Origin: Apiotrichum sp. Y4204
Lineage: Eukaryota > Basidiomycota > Tremellomycetes > Trichosporonales > Trichosporonaceae
Reading direction: 5' to 3'
Length of the DNA: 64,000 nt
Assembly: GCA_025531455.1 (NCBI GenBank)
Contig: JAMYHL010000034.1
Coordinates: 124,001-188,000 of the forward strand
Below the pieces are notes generated by a model. That model made no database searches, had not been told where the DNA came from, and saw only the letters and a list, made by a program, of their open reading frames with translations. Positions 47,532-59,175 of this stretch are shown in pieces (positions within the stretch are counted from its first letter, which is position 1; every line of letters starts with the position of its first letter). The position numbers were made by a program, and so were the translations under genes.

Positions 47532-48573
47532 GTGCAAAAGTCTCCTGATAGTACATACTTTGGGAGTATTCAGAAGTGAAGGTGAACAGCAGACTACTTT
47601 GGGCATTAGATGAACAACAACCTTCCACTGGACGCAGTGCCACAATATCAACTCTCCTCCCCTCATTGTTCTGTGCATAGTCCTGTCGCCAAGGAGAATA
47701 ACCCTTGCTCGCGAATGGTAACTTTCAGGTAATCTCTCGCCTGGATTTGGTCGCCAAGCCATTTCCCTTGCATTGCTTGCGCTGGATGTTGGGAACAATA
47801 ATGACCCACTTGTCAGTCACGTCGCCTTCGTCCTGGGGGTGCTGGGGGGTGCGCATAATTAACAAACTACTTTTACAAACTCCCAACAAGGAGCTAGCGA
47901 ACTGGGTATGGTTTTCATATCTACCAGAATTGATCCGTGTGTGTGTAGACACTCGCGGATCGATTCCGGCTCAGAACGCAAATCCCCACAATTTGGCCGA
48001 GAGCCCAGCACCATAAGAGGCAGCACGGTTGTGCAATAGACAAACAGGAGCATTAGTAAATAGAGAACAACTTGACAGCTGACAGACACCAGTAACTACA
48101 AAGATCCAGCAGACTCCGAAAAGATCGAGGCGAGCCAAATCTTTTTGGATTCGTTCTCTCTGGCTCTGTCTCAACCTCCGAACTGTTTGCGCGTTTGCAC
48201 AGTACCGTCGGGCCGGCCGGGCCGCTCTAGAAATCAGGAAATCGCTTATCCAATACATGGCCTCATCGTTGTTATCAGACAGGCGACACAGAGAGCGAAC
48301 GGAGCTGAGCCACTTTCAGAGGCCTTCAGGGACATCTCAGACCCACGGTTGTACGGGACTGACTACTCCCGGCTGAATCCGGTCAATGACGGAACCCGAT
48401 TCAACGCACACTCGAGTCCGGACTCGAGCAAAGGACAAGATGATGTGTGGCTTGCAATTTCTTTTGTCATCTCTGCACATTCTTTCTCCATCCACTTCCT
48501 ACTAGATCTCTCAGTGTTTTGCTGCTTCGAACAACACTCCCTACATCCTGCTCCCCACATTCTCTTCCTCACC
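47532..48573. other. Intergenic region
   Basis: Between two plus-strand genes. The frame of the acetyltransferase stays open upstream to about 48145, but that part is not protein-like and the strong ATG is at 48574. No other gene seen. Confidence 0.5.
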
Positions 48574-49047
48574 ATGACACAGCCGCGCCCCATCGAGGCC
48601 GAGGACGGCCTCACTCTCCTAGCCCTGAACAACAAGCACGCCGAAGCGTTGTCCTGGCAAGAGCCGGAGCAGTTTGACGCCCTTCTCAATTCGGCATGGT
48701 ACGCGCGCACGATCGGGGACTGCGAGGGGCTGTTGATCGCGCTGAGCAGCGACGCGTCGTACGACAACGAAAACTTCCGGTGGCTCAAGGTCCGCTTCAA
48801 CCAGTTCATCTACGTCGACCGCATCGTGGTGGAAGTGAGCGGTAAGGGGTACGCCGGCGCGCTGTACCGCGATCTGTTTGAGGCGGCCCGCAAGGCCGGA
48901 CACAAGCGTGTCGTGTGCGAGATCAACGTCAACCCGCCCAATCCTGGCTCGGTCGCATTCCACCAGCACCTCGGCTTCCGCGAGATTGGCAGGCAGACGC
49001 TCTCGAACGGAAAGACCGTCGCGTACTTTGAGGCCCGCCTTGATTGA
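48574..49047 (+). CDS. GNAT-family N-acetyltransferase
   Basis: One exon, 157 aa, start in good context (ctcaccATGac). FNQFIYVDRIVVEVSGKGYAGALYRDLFEAARKAGHKRVVCEINV holds the GNAT acetyl-CoA motif A: the (R/Q)xxGx(G/A)-like GKGYAG follows the VDRIVV strand. NPPNPGSVAFHQHLGFREIGRQ is motif B, with the conserved F/Y-x-x-x-GF. The N-terminal helices (LALNNKHAEALSWQEPEQFDALL) resemble small bacterial-type acetyltransferases that act on amines. Lack of introns in an intron-rich genome and the bacterial look raise the possibility of horizontal gain. The substrate is unknown. Confidence 0.85.
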   Translation: MTQPRPIEAEDGLTLLALNNKHAEALSWQEPEQFDALLNSAWYARTIGDCEGLLIALSSDASYDNENFRWLKVRFNQFIYVDRIVVEVSGKGYAGALYRDLFEAARKAGHKRVVCEINVNPPNPGSVAFHQHLGFREIGRQTLSNGKTVAYFEARLD

Positions 49048-49457
49048 TAGAAGTGATGTAGTGAGTGGGTGATGGGAGGGGGCCACGCTGACGGTCACAG
49101 GAACTAGAAGTAGAATGTACCGTATGCTGCCCCAAAACTCGTCGCTTTGACAATACTTACGCCATTCTTCTCGTGCACTCACGACTCGATGGCACCCTTC
49201 TCTTCTCCGCTTGCGCTTAACACTTGTTTCGGCCCAAGCTAAAGCTGCCCACGACTTGCCCCACGAGCTCGCCCTTCCGCCCCCGCATTCCAGAACGGCA
49301 ATACGTGACACCAGAAACAACTCCTGAGGGTCTGGAATGCTCGTTCACATACGACCTTGTACACACAGGACTCTGCACAGAAACCGACAAAACGAGAAGC
49401 GAGCGCGAGGAGAGCGCTCCAGGATCCGGAGAACAAGACTTTCAAAAAATTGTCAAC
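49048..49457. other. Intergenic region
   Basis: 3' region of the acetyltransferase gene and 5' flank of tRNA-Leu. No gene seen. Confidence 0.5.
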
Positions 49458-49545
49458 GGCGAGATGGCCGAGCGGTCTAAGGCGCTGTGTTAAGGTTTGT
49501 CCCTTCCGCAGTCTTCGGACGTGGGTTCGAATCCCACTCTCGTCA
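49458..49545 (+). tRNA. tRNA-Leu (anticodon AAG) with very short intron
   Basis: Acceptor GGCGAGA / TCTCGTC with A discriminator. The D arm GCC-GAGCGGTCTAA-GGC is the Leu/Ser type. The anticodon stem ctgtg / cgcag encloses tt-AAG-g and a 10-nt insert (49496-49505, tttgtccctt) after base 37, then c. The short variable arm is tcttcggac. The T arm is GTGGG-TTCGAAT-CCCAC. A TTTTT terminator lies at 49574-49578. The intron boundaries rest on stem pairing alone. Confidence 0.85.
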
Positions 49546-49934
49546 AACGAGGATTCAGTTCCTCCAGCCGAACTTTTTGGAGTTCATCTGCCGTGGATCC
49601 CAGTTTTCTCGGCATGCCCGAGCACGCGAGCACGCTGAGCGCGCAGGCGTGATCTTGACACAGTGGCCTTGTTATAGACCGAGGGCTACCCCTGTCTTCG
49701 TCGAGTTCACATTCTGGCGACACTTGTGGCTCGTGGCTCGTGGCTCGTGGCCCAATGGTTCAATGGTAGCTCATAACCCTTAACATTATACTCTATCAGA
49801 ATGTCCGCTGTAATCTTGAGAGCTTCGTGGTCTAGCTATTCTAAATGTGTAGCATCTGACCAGCGACGAGGCGCTTGGGACGGCGGAGCCAACACTGTCT
49901 GTCTCCGCCGCGGCCCCTTTTCGAACCCTTTCCG
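49546..49934. other. Region after tRNA-Leu
   Basis: Holds the Pol III terminator at 49574 and the 3' region of the phosphatase gene. A tRNA-like scrap near 49,750-49,790 does not fold as a full tRNA. Confidence 0.4.
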
Positions 49935-51929
49935 TTAACAATCCTTGTCCTTGCCGTTGCCCTTGGCACCCTTGTCCCCCTCACCATGACCTTTACCGTC
50001 GCCCTTGCCATGTCCCTTGTCGCCCTTACCATGACCATCTCCCTTGCCATGGCCGTTGCCGTTGCCATGGCCGTTACCGTTACCGTTACCGTTACCATGG
50101 CCATTGCCATTGCCATTGCCATTGCCATTGCCCTTGCCCTCCTCGTGTTCCTTGTAAAGATAGAAGGTGTCGAGGACGGTCGAGTTCTTCGAGGCTATAA
50201 ACTCGTGCTTGAGATGGGTGGCGTTCTCAAAAGTGAGGCGGGACCAGCCGTAGACTCCATCAATGCCGAAGGGGTATCCGGGCGGGAGGGGGTGGTCAAG
50301 CAGGTCGAGGCCGTCATAATGCCCCCCGACGCCGTTGGTAATGTACATTGGCGCGCGGGGGTTGTTGTAGCCCGCGGGGTCGACCGTATCTGGCGTCAGG
50401 ACGGCTCATTCCCCTAGGACTCACTGTTGAAGATGGGGAGAGAACGCGAGTAGACATGGTTGTGGCCGTTGATCATGAGGTCGACGCCGCCGTCGTAGAG
50501 AATCTGCTCAAACGCGCTCTGGCACGGCTTGCAGCGCGCGTCCGCCATGCCGACGTAGAACGGACGGTGGCCGAACGCGAGGACCCACGGCGTCTTCTTC
50601 CGGTCGACCTTTGCGAGATCCTTCTTGAGCCACCTGGTATCAGCCGATACACGACGGTCCTAGGGCTTACTCAATCTGCTCGCCGGGGATGCCACGAGGA
50701 GGCGACATTTGCTTGCCCTTGCCGCCGACCTCGTCGGGGCCGTACGCACCGACGCCAAAGTCGGTCTCGAAGTTGAGGACGACGTAATGCGCCATTCCGT
50801 CGTCGTACGAGTACCAAAAGTTCTGGGTCGGGCCGGGCTTACCCGGCATGTTCCAGTGCTCGGCGTATGCGGTAAAGTTTGTCTGGCCGGGCATGCAGAT
50901 CTGGGCCGTGTACGTGATGTTGTTGACCTTGTCCGTGACACCGCCGTTATTGCAGTTGGACTCGTGGTTACCCACCGCGACCTGGTACGCCTTGGTGGAG
51001 GTGAGGGGGGTGAGCTGGTCGTAGAACTGCTCGTTGAGGAGCTCGTAGTGCTCGACAATGTCCTCGGCCGTCGGCTTGGTCTTGTTCGGGCCAAAGTACC
51101 CGCCCACACTCTCCTTGAGGAAGTAGTCGGCATACGCGAGGTCGCCGACGTGGATAATGTGCTCGAACGCGTCCAGGTTCTGCGCCAGCGACTGGATCGT
51201 GTTCGTCTCGTCTGGCGCCAGCGCTCCGCTCACGCCCTTTGGTGCCCAGTCGCTCAGGCCGTCCGGGCCCATCAGACCCATGTCGCCGACCACAGCGACG
51301 GACTGGGGTCAGGGAGTGAAAGTGATTTGCTACTCACGTAGGGGGTACGGTCACCGGGCTCACGCGGCGTGCGGAACGTGTACGTCGGGCTGTGGTCAGA
51401 GGGAGCACAAAGTGTCTTGCAGATAAAGTGACCCACAGGGTGTTGCACTGACGTCAGTCTCAGTCTCGTCCGAAGCCCATTTCCCCACTCACAGCAAAGC
51501 AGTTGTGGTGCGCAACGCGGTAGTGGTACTCGGTGTTGGGCTTGAGGCCGGTGAGGACGGCGTGGTGCGAGTGTGTGCGCGAGGTGATGAACGTGGTCTG
51601 GCGGGACCCGACGACGTTGTCGAGCTCGAGCGGGTCCTGGCCAAAGTGGACGACGGCCTCGGCGTCCTCGAGCGGGTCGTACGTGTTCCACGAGACGGCC
51701 ATTGCAGTGGCGTTGATGATGGCCACGCGCTGCTGGAGCGGCTCGCGGCGGTTAAACGGCGTCGCGCCCGGCGTCGTGGCCAGGGGGTAGGTGTCGTTGA
51801 TCTGCGACTTGGGGGCCACGGGCGCGGGCGCGGGCTGGTTGTTAGAGCCTCAGAAGGGGAACGGGGACTTACCGCGCCGGCAACGACGGCCGCGAGCGCT
51901 GCGAAGGCGGCGAGGACGAGCTTCGACAT
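49935..51929 (-). CDS. Secreted purple acid phosphatase with repetitive Gly/Asn/His/Lys/Asp tail
   Basis: About seven exons, near 560-580 aa. The start MSKLVLAAFAALAAVVAGA is a signal peptide, followed by a Pro/Ala hinge. A fibronectin-like N-domain follows (QRVAIINATAMAVSWNTYDPLEDAEAVVHFG...HHAVLTGLKPNTEYHYRV). The five metallophosphatase motifs are present: GDMG, GDLAYADY, GNHE (VAVGNHESNC), FGHRPFY, and NGHNHVYSR. The Tyr of the GDxxY motif supports a purple, Fe-Fe/Zn/Mn type. After DTFYLYKEHEE the chain ends in about 60 residues of GNGNGNGHGKGDKGHGKGD and KDKDC. It would release phosphate outside the cell or in the wall. The tail resembles in composition the Gly-Asp-Lys/His tract of the calpain-like gene at 2.7 kb. 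Confidence 0.9.
49980..50150. repeat. 6-bp simple coding repeat in the phosphatase tail
   Basis: Arrays of ccgttg/ccattg/ccgtta units on the plus strand encode Gly-Asn and related dipeptides on the minus strand, continuing into Gly-Lys-Gly-Asp units. The unit is a multiple of three. Confidence 0.85.
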
Positions 51930-52714
51930 GGCGGACAGTGATGTATTGCTCGGGAGGTGAGTCACGGTGAGTGCAGCGTTATGAGGGATGGGAGGGGCAT
52001 TGTGTGTTCTGCAATCGTCGCGACCTCAGTGGTCAGAGCAGTTCGAGGAGCACTCTCATCAATACCAGCACCAATACACTGCGGAACATTGCACACGTGT
52101 GAGAAGTACGTTCATTAGATCAGGCGTGCCAGGCACTACAATACCTGGGTGCATGATAAAGAGGCCAGGGTTAGGACCTCTACCGCAGAGTCGAACAGTA
52201 TCCTCTAAACTTCCCAAACCTTCCAGGTCAAAGAGTCCGGATGGTGCTTTTATCTGTATATCTGTGAGGTCAGCGCACGTGTGTGATGCAAACACCAGGA
52301 CATGATGGACAGAGATGAAACGGCCAGGGCAGCGGCATGGCGTGAGCTAATGTTAGAACAGCCAAACAATGCAAGCGAGACGAATCAGGTGAGTGAAGGG
52401 GAAAGAGTACTGTGCGGTCAGTATCCTGACACTCCTCACGGTGACTTGTTAGATCCAATCGGCATTTTTTTCAATGGTTGAGATGATGTCGGTGAGAAGA
52501 AAGAGGTGAAATCCAATGAATAGGCCGCACTCGGTTAGCCTGTGAGTTAAGAGTTAATGACCGAATTGGTCTCGCACGTGCGAAACTCGACCTGTTCTCT
52601 CCTCAGTCCTCGTCGTGGTGTCCGATGGATGCTGTATGCACTTGGTGGCTATAATTACAATGCTCGAGTAAGATGAAGATAAAGGTGAAGATGCAAAGCG
52701 AATGTCCCAGCCAG
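51930..52714. other. Intergenic region
   Basis: Promoter side of the phosphatase gene and 3' side of the type I membrane protein gene. No gene or clear element. Confidence 0.4.
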
Positions 52715-54418
52715 CTATCGGGCTGGACTTGGTGGTGGGCTGGCCCGGGTAAGCAGACCTGGGCCGGTACCCAGGGTAGTGCCGTCCGTCGAGTATGTGC
52801 TGACGGCACTGCTGGCGGTGGCGGTCGAGTCCCTGTTCCTGCCGCGGAACGAGCGCAGGAGCGAGGTGGCCGAACCGGGGGTGGTGGTGGATGTCGAGGA
52901 GGGCTCACGCGAGCCGGACGTCGGTCCGCGCAGAACATCGTCCGCAACAAGGACGCGTAATGGCGGCGACGGCTGCCGTCCCTTTTCGGTCAAGCGCTCC
53001 TCTTTCTCTCCGGCTGTTGCCGGCGTTGCTGAGGCTGACGTTGCTGATGCCGGCGTTATTGGCGATGGCACAGCGCTGGGGGATTCGGCGTCAGTCGGGG
53101 AACGCAGATTGCGGACATCCTTGTCGTGCAGACGGCTAATGGTCAGCTCTGTCATTGTCGAGTGTAAAGCTGTCACTCACATTGGCCGCCTTCGTCTGCG
53201 GATCAAGAAACCAGCAAAGACAAGGAGGAGGATGCCTGCAATAGCGGAGGCCTGCAGGTCAGCTTGAACATCAGAACCTGCTGGACGCACTGCTGCGCAC
53301 ACGGCCGTATTGATTATGCGTTCAGTCTTTAGCTCCTTGGACACGTCTTGCACTTTGTAGCTCCTGATCCGTCAGCCACTGCCACTGTCGATCGTCGGCG
53401 ACTCACCCCTCTTCGTTGTAAATCAAAATGTTCGAAATGTTCACCGGCGTCTCTTCCGGCGCAGAGATGGTGACCTGGTAGCTGTTGCCGAGGGGAATGG
53501 GGGCGAGGAAGAGCGTGCCGTCGGGACCCGACTGGAACTGCGACCGCTGCGAGATGGAGCCATCGAATTTGTGTGTGAGATTCGGGTTAAAGTGGATCTG
53601 GAAGCCGTCGAGGCTAGGTCCTGTCGGCCCCGTCATCCAGAAGAGACGCGCAGTGGGCGGCAGATTGAAGTGGATCGAGGAGCCGGGGTTGAGGAGGAAC
53701 TGGTCTGAGACATTAGTCACTGAACGATCATGTATGACGTGGGCTGGCGCCTGGCGCCCCACCCACCCTGTTCTTTGCTCCACTGCAGCGAGTCGTTGAG
53801 ACTTCCGTCCGTCCAGAGCATGGATGCGTTCGTCTGGTGGTGATACAGGTTGGCCAGCGTCTCATTGAGCGCGATTGCTCGTCTTCGAGAAAGAAGCACA
53901 CTGCGCGCGTCAGTACAGCCATACGCCTCGCACTAAACTCACTCAGGGAGGTCAGCTTCGAGGGAGATATTGTTCAGCGCCGTGATCCCGGACACGAGCT
54001 CGACAGACTGGACGCCATACACCGACTGCGTGATGCACACGGACCCGGCGTCAGTCGACGGCGTGATCGCCTGGCGGGACGGCCTGTCGTCCCGCGCGCC
54101 CTTGATATTGAGCACAACCTGCTTGCCCATCGTTCCGGCAAAACAGCACTTGGTGCCGACGAATGTGAGGTTGCCGCGCACCGACCAGCCGTCAGAAGGC
54201 ACGAGGCCGGTGCCGCTGCCGCTGCCGGCTGCGCCGGGGCGCATTGCGCTCGCGAAGCGCACAAGCCCGTCGGTCGGGGCCATGCTGACCGGGAAGAGGG
54301 CGTCGCCGAATTGGAAGGACGATTCGGCGGCGGGGCGCCGGCCGATAGTCATGTTGAGCCTCTGCGGCGCGCCGGGGTTGAGCCCCGGCGGGGGCGGGCG
54401 GTCGCGCGGGAGACGCAT
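52715..54418 (-). CDS. Type I membrane glycoprotein of unknown function
   Basis: About five exons with clean joins (LPD-VLLSRRRAIALNE, SKEQ-DQFLLNPG, RRRRP-IRLHDKD). The ectodomain has N-glycosylation sites (NMT, NET, NIS, NLT) and beta-rich parts such as MLWTDGSLNDSLQWSKEQ and FHFNPNLTHKFDG-like stretches. A transmembrane helix (AIAGILLLVFAGFLI) is followed by RRRRRP. The cytosolic tail is about 140 aa, Ser/Thr/Pro-rich. I chose the ATG at 54418 (MRLPRDRPPPPG), but no signal peptide is seen there, so a further 5' exon upstream is likely. The family is not recognised; architecture is that of a fungal surface sensor or adhesin-like protein. Confidence 0.6.
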
Positions 54419-56717
54419 GTCGCTATGCTATCGCTGGGCGCTCAAAATGTCGAGGTGATGGCAAAGAGCGATGGGCATCTGATGCAGCTCGAGGAAATTA
54501 AAGGTCGCTGGGCGCTGCATTGGGCTTGAAAGATGCATGTAGAGCTGAGGGTCGACAATGTCGCATGGTCATTGTTCTGGGATGGTAGGTGGCCGAGGTC
54601 CAAGGTCCAAGGGCCGAGATGCCTGGCCGAGATGTCTGGATCGGCGCCAGGTTGCACAGGTGTAGGCCGCACGCCGAGGCGCAGAATAGCGACAGCAAGG
54701 AGCAAGAGCAAGAGCAAGAGAATGCATCATGGTCTGCAGGGACTGACGTCTTTGGCTGCTTCTGCCTGCTGTTGTTCGGGTCGCTCTACATGTGCTCCAG
54801 ATGGATCTCGGCGGGTGACCCAAATGTGCCAAGCCTCCCATTTCTGCACACTCGACAACGACACTCCTCCCGTCCCCAGCGCCAGCAAACCGTAAATCTC
54901 CGGGCACAGCGCAGTGCCCTGCTGCACCATGGGCGGGGCCCGCACGGCAGCGAAGGTGTACAGGCAAAGTGTGAATGTGGAGGAGGCATGAAGGGGGCCG
55001 CGAGGGGGTGCCAGTGCTCCTTGGTGTGCGTATGACGGTGACCCACCCTTGGATGCCCTCTACAAGTTGCAGGGCCGAAGTTGCAAGCGGCGGGCGGGCT
55101 GACACTGCACCATGCAATGTGGCTGCTTGCCGCGTTATCGTCTCCCCGCAGATGTACCGATTTAGCAGCACCCTCCATGTGCCCATGGGCCCATGCATGA
55201 TGCGATGTGCTCCACGAGCAAGGGGGGGTTACGAGCAAGGGGCCCACGGAGGCAGGGGCGACGACGGACGGCGATGGCCTGCATGGGCCCCGCGGCAGCC
55301 GGCCAAGCGGCTCTCCGCGGCTGCCGACTTGCCGGCGTTGTCCTGCTTGCTGCATGCTGTGACGCTCATAATGCGTCATTCCGGAGCATAACTTGACTTG
55401 TCGCCAGCCATTACGATGAACACATTGCTCAACGATCACAATGGACCCACGATGCATCTGCCCACACCCCACTATCCACTACTATTTCTGGTCTGACGAT
55501 GCCCGCGCACACAAAAGGTTTGATCATACCTTCCGGCCTCGGTTCCATCCTCGCACCATACATCCAAAGCGCAATGTCAAACGTCACCTCGTGGGCAAAC
55601 AGAACAAACGCCGGCACGATGGAGGTTGCGAGGTCGGGGCAAAGGGCTTGTGGTGCCTCGTCTGCTGGAACCACACAATGCACACAACTTCGGAATGACA
55701 TTCCCCCAAGAACGGAAAAGTTCGACCTTTGACTCCAAACACCGCGCACCGCACAATAAGTTAATAAGGGCCACACCGGGATGGTTCTCTGCACTGACTG
55801 ATTGATTGTACAGTCCGATGTTGTACCACGCGCCTCCCGTCTGTGCGTCGCGTCCACGCGTCCATCCACAATCCTTACATCTGTTTGTATTGTACACTTC
55901 CTGCAGGGACCCAGGGATGCTGGGAGCTTGCGGTCGAGATCGGTCTGGGTACCTGGATCAGATGTCTGGATGGACACCGCAACAGCCCCAGATATTGCTA
56001 CTGATCAACCGACTTTTCCTCCTCTCTTCATTATCGTTGGAGCGACATGAGCATGGTCAAGAGCTTCCGCCAGCACACGCCTGGTACAGTACCTTCGTCG
56101 ATCGAGCCGACAGCGAACGAAGGACGGTAGTCTCTCGCGCTCATTGACACACTCACCTCGCTGACCAGATGTCTCACTTTTCAACGCTGTCAGAAGCGCC
56201 AAGTCCATCGCCCCGTCCCTGGTGCGGCTTCGGGCGGGGGTATGAGGTCCAGATGGCATGAGCAACTTTCTGTCCCAACGGAACCAGGCAGTTGTATACT
56301 TGCACTCTTGCCAGCGGCGATGGGTAATACAAATTTGACAGGCTACCATTCGCCGGAATGACGCTCAGGAATCCATACCGTCGACTATACAGGTACAAAG
56401 AGAGAGTTAGCGCAGGCTGCGTTCTCTCCCACAGACGCTGAACGAATTCGATGCCGAGAGACTGGGCTTTCCATCCAGCTCTTGTCTGTGCACTTGCCTC
56501 GCTGGGCTATAGGGCCGAGGTTGAACAGTTGATACGGGGGACTACAGCTTTGGGATCATTATTGCACTCCAGACGCGTATGATCGCGAGGGACTGCAGAT
56601 CGATTGTGGCCAGACAGTGTGCAACGGATGCGGGGGGCGACCTCGGCGGAATCGAAAGACAAACTGCTGTCCAGTACAAGCCATGCATACAAGTGAATTC
56701 ATTACCCAACTTCGCCC
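54419..56717. other. Long intergenic stretch
   Basis: May hold the missing first exon of the type I membrane protein. A CAAGAG-type repeat at about 54699-54720 lies here. Minus-strand frames, including one of 182 codons near 55429-55977, have no domain. Apart from a small plus frame at 55499 I see no gene. Confidence 0.4.
55499..55732 (+). CDS. Small hypothetical protein (very weak)
   Basis: ATG-started 77-codon frame, MPAHTKGLIIPSGLGSILAP...SNVTSWANRTNAG, with C-ending codons over its first half. No domain. It may be a chance frame. Confidence 0.2.
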   Translation: MPAHTKGLIIPSGLGSILAPYIQSAMSNVTSWANRTNAGTMEVARSGQRACGASSAGTTQCTQLRNDIPPRTEKFDL

Positions 56718-57886
56718 TCAAGCGACGGTCGTCAAGGATCTCCGGCTGCGAGACACATCCTTTACGAGGGGCAGTTCTGGCGGTGGGTGGCAAAGTACCA
56801 TCGGGATGCCAACTGTGGCTGTCAGCAAGAGGATCAAGAGGGACAGGTGGGGGTGTAACGTAACTCACGAAGGCATCCGCCGATAACTGCACTTTCAGCT
56901 TTTGCTGTTTGTTCGAACTCACTGTTTCCGATTAGACTTGGGAGAAGCGACCGCGCGATATAGGTCCGGGCCGAGACGGGTGCGCCGTTGAGCATTCCGA
57001 TCTGACAGTCAGCCAATTCCCCGGTCCTCCACAAAGTCGGCAGGTTTGTCGCCACACTGACGGGTATGTAATACATGTTTCTAGAGTCAGCTCCTTGCCA
57101 TGCTCTACTCAAAACTCACACAATGACGTGCTCGAACCCAAGAAAGACAAACAGCATAGCGGGGAAGTGGAGAGCGAGAATCTTGGACGCGGCCTCGCGC
57201 GCCGACGACCCGAGCCATACCGCCGTGCAGACCAGAAAGTTGCATCCGATGCCCCGGAGGACGCACGCGCCCCATCCTTGACTTGTCTTGGAGACTGCTA
57301 CCGCGGCCGAGTACTCGATGAGTGCGGGGGTGTTGTAGAGCCCCGAGTAGTGTCCTTCGGGTGAGTATATCTTCTAGACCTGTTGTAGACGTACCCATAA
57401 ACGCGACGTAGCACAGGGCACCCGCCAGGTTCCCAGAAAACACGATAATCCAGTTGAGCGGCACCTCCCAGTACCGGAATGCGCCTTCTAATAAGAGCCA
57501 TGGGCATGAACACTCGTGGGTCAGCTCAATTACATCCACAATCGCACTCAGGTGGGCAGTTACGAGCTCCTGGCCGGTGAGCACCAGCATGAGCAGACCG
57601 ACGGGGAAGAAGCACGCCGCAAGGAGGTTGATGAGGGCCGGATAGTCTGCGCGTAGCGTGCCGGATCCGCCCTGTATGAGCTGGACGAGCATCGCGCCAA
57701 AGCATAGCTGCGGTCAACACCGACAAGACATGCCACGTACCATCCATCCCGCCATCCACGCCTTTGCGAACGAGAGATAGTATGGCTGTGCTGCCTTTTT
57801 CGCGCCAGTGTCAACCATCACTGCTGTCAGCCTGTTGCCCTGATCTACTCACGGTAAGTCACCTCAGGGGGGGTGAGCGCGTCCAT
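56718..57886 (-). CDS. Formate/nitrite transporter (FNT) family channel
   Basis: About eight exons, near 300 aa. The first exon MDALTPPEVTYL is joined to MVDTGAKKAAQPYYLSFAKAWMAGWM by a GTGAGT intron. FNT signature parts follow: GGSGTLRADYPALINLLAACFFPVGLLMLVLTGQELVTAH, GAFRYWEVPLNWIIVFSGNLAGALCYVAFMG, then GIGCNFLVCTAVWLGSSAREAASKI, FVFLGFEHVI-NMYYIPVSV, and a last IIGGCL segment. Six membrane helices fit the pentameric FNT channel. It would move formate, nitrite or another small monocarboxylate with H+. The last two exons and the stop at 56718 are my best reading but uncertain. One 60-nt intron after VTAH is stopless and in frame. Confidence 0.82.
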
Positions 57887-59175
57887 CTTGTCAGAAGTGG
57901 ATTCAAAGAGGACTGTTAAGCAGATGCACGGGGATCGTCGCGTCGTCAGCTTGCTTGAACGCTTTATGTTGTTTCGCGACATTATCCTTTGTTTTGCGGC
58001 GGATTTCGATGTCGTCATTTGGCGATATCTCGATTATCTCGGATAAGATAACGAAATCGGAATCGGGTAAATAAAAAGACAATGTCGTGCACAGTCTACA
58101 ATCACTCCGACGAGCGCCTCCCATCGGTCCCATTGAAAATCATCCAAGGCATCCCCTGCGCAGCATTGAGTAATGCGGAGGCCGACAGATTGTTCAAGAG
58201 ACGCGTTGACGAACGCTGCTGATAAATGACGACCTCACTAGCTCGAGACATTGCGGTACTGACGACTAGAGTCTGGCCAGGACCATGTCGGCTCGTCCGT
58301 TCAATTTTGTAAACATATTTCAGCAGATAATCAGTCCCGGGGACGGCTTGGATCTCGTCCCTAAACTTTGCTTGAGCACTTACGCCTGGAAGCCACACCT
58401 GCCTCCCTACCTTTATGAAGGCCCCCACGCGCCTGTACCTCTGCGCCTAGCAGGCGGCCACCCTCCCCTGGAAAAGAGCACAGTGTTCTCGGCCGCACCC
58501 TCCCTCCCTCCCTCTTCTAGCTGCCAGGGCCGCAGAGCGCGGGTTTTTTCCCCTGCACTCGAGTGCGCGCTTGGCGTGTCCAAGCGCTGGCTACAGATTG
58601 CAACTGTATCCAGTGCCTCGAGGCGGCTGCAACTGTCGGAAGAGCTCGTCGGAGCGTGTAGCGGCGCTAGGGGTGAGGAGTCGCAGAAATTCTCAAAGGA
58701 GGAGGTTTGCTGTTGTTCCTCCTGCGGATTCCGAGAGGCTGAGCAGGTCGGTATTTCGGGACTCTACAAAGCACGTGTTTGCAGTGAGGTCGTGGTCATC
58801 AGTATCTATGTGTACCTGAAATCCGCGCCTGGTCATCGCCTGTCAACAGGACATCGCTAACTAGAGGCGGGGCCACTGTGCAGCGTGTTGTTCTCGGGGT
58901 TGCTCTGGCCCAAGGTCAACTTGCAACGAGCCAATATCACTTTTTTGGAACAGAACCTAGACTGACAGCAGCTGGTATGGGTGGTGGCCTGGATGTTAGG
59001 TCGGTCCTCACGCGTCTCGTCTCCATGCGTCTGGTCTTCCGCCCCACGCCTCACCGAAACACGACATTAAATCATGTGCAGCAAACCAGCAATGTCCAAT
59101 ACGACCAGCAATACCAGACATGACATAACTTCCGAGAACCACAGCTTTCAAAGCACAGTAGAGTCACCCCATTTC
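57887..59175. other. Intergenic region
   Basis: Contains two weak frames on opposite strands around 58102-58860 (a minus frame MGAFIKVGRQVW... and a plus frame MSARPFNF...). Neither has a family match, and they overlap, so neither is credited. A direct run of ccctccctccctc lies at 58498-58510. Confidence 0.35.

Noticed and set aside
49744..49800. tRNA-like sequence (ccaatggttcaatggtagc)
   Set aside because: Acceptor and T arms do not pair; at most a tRNA scrap.
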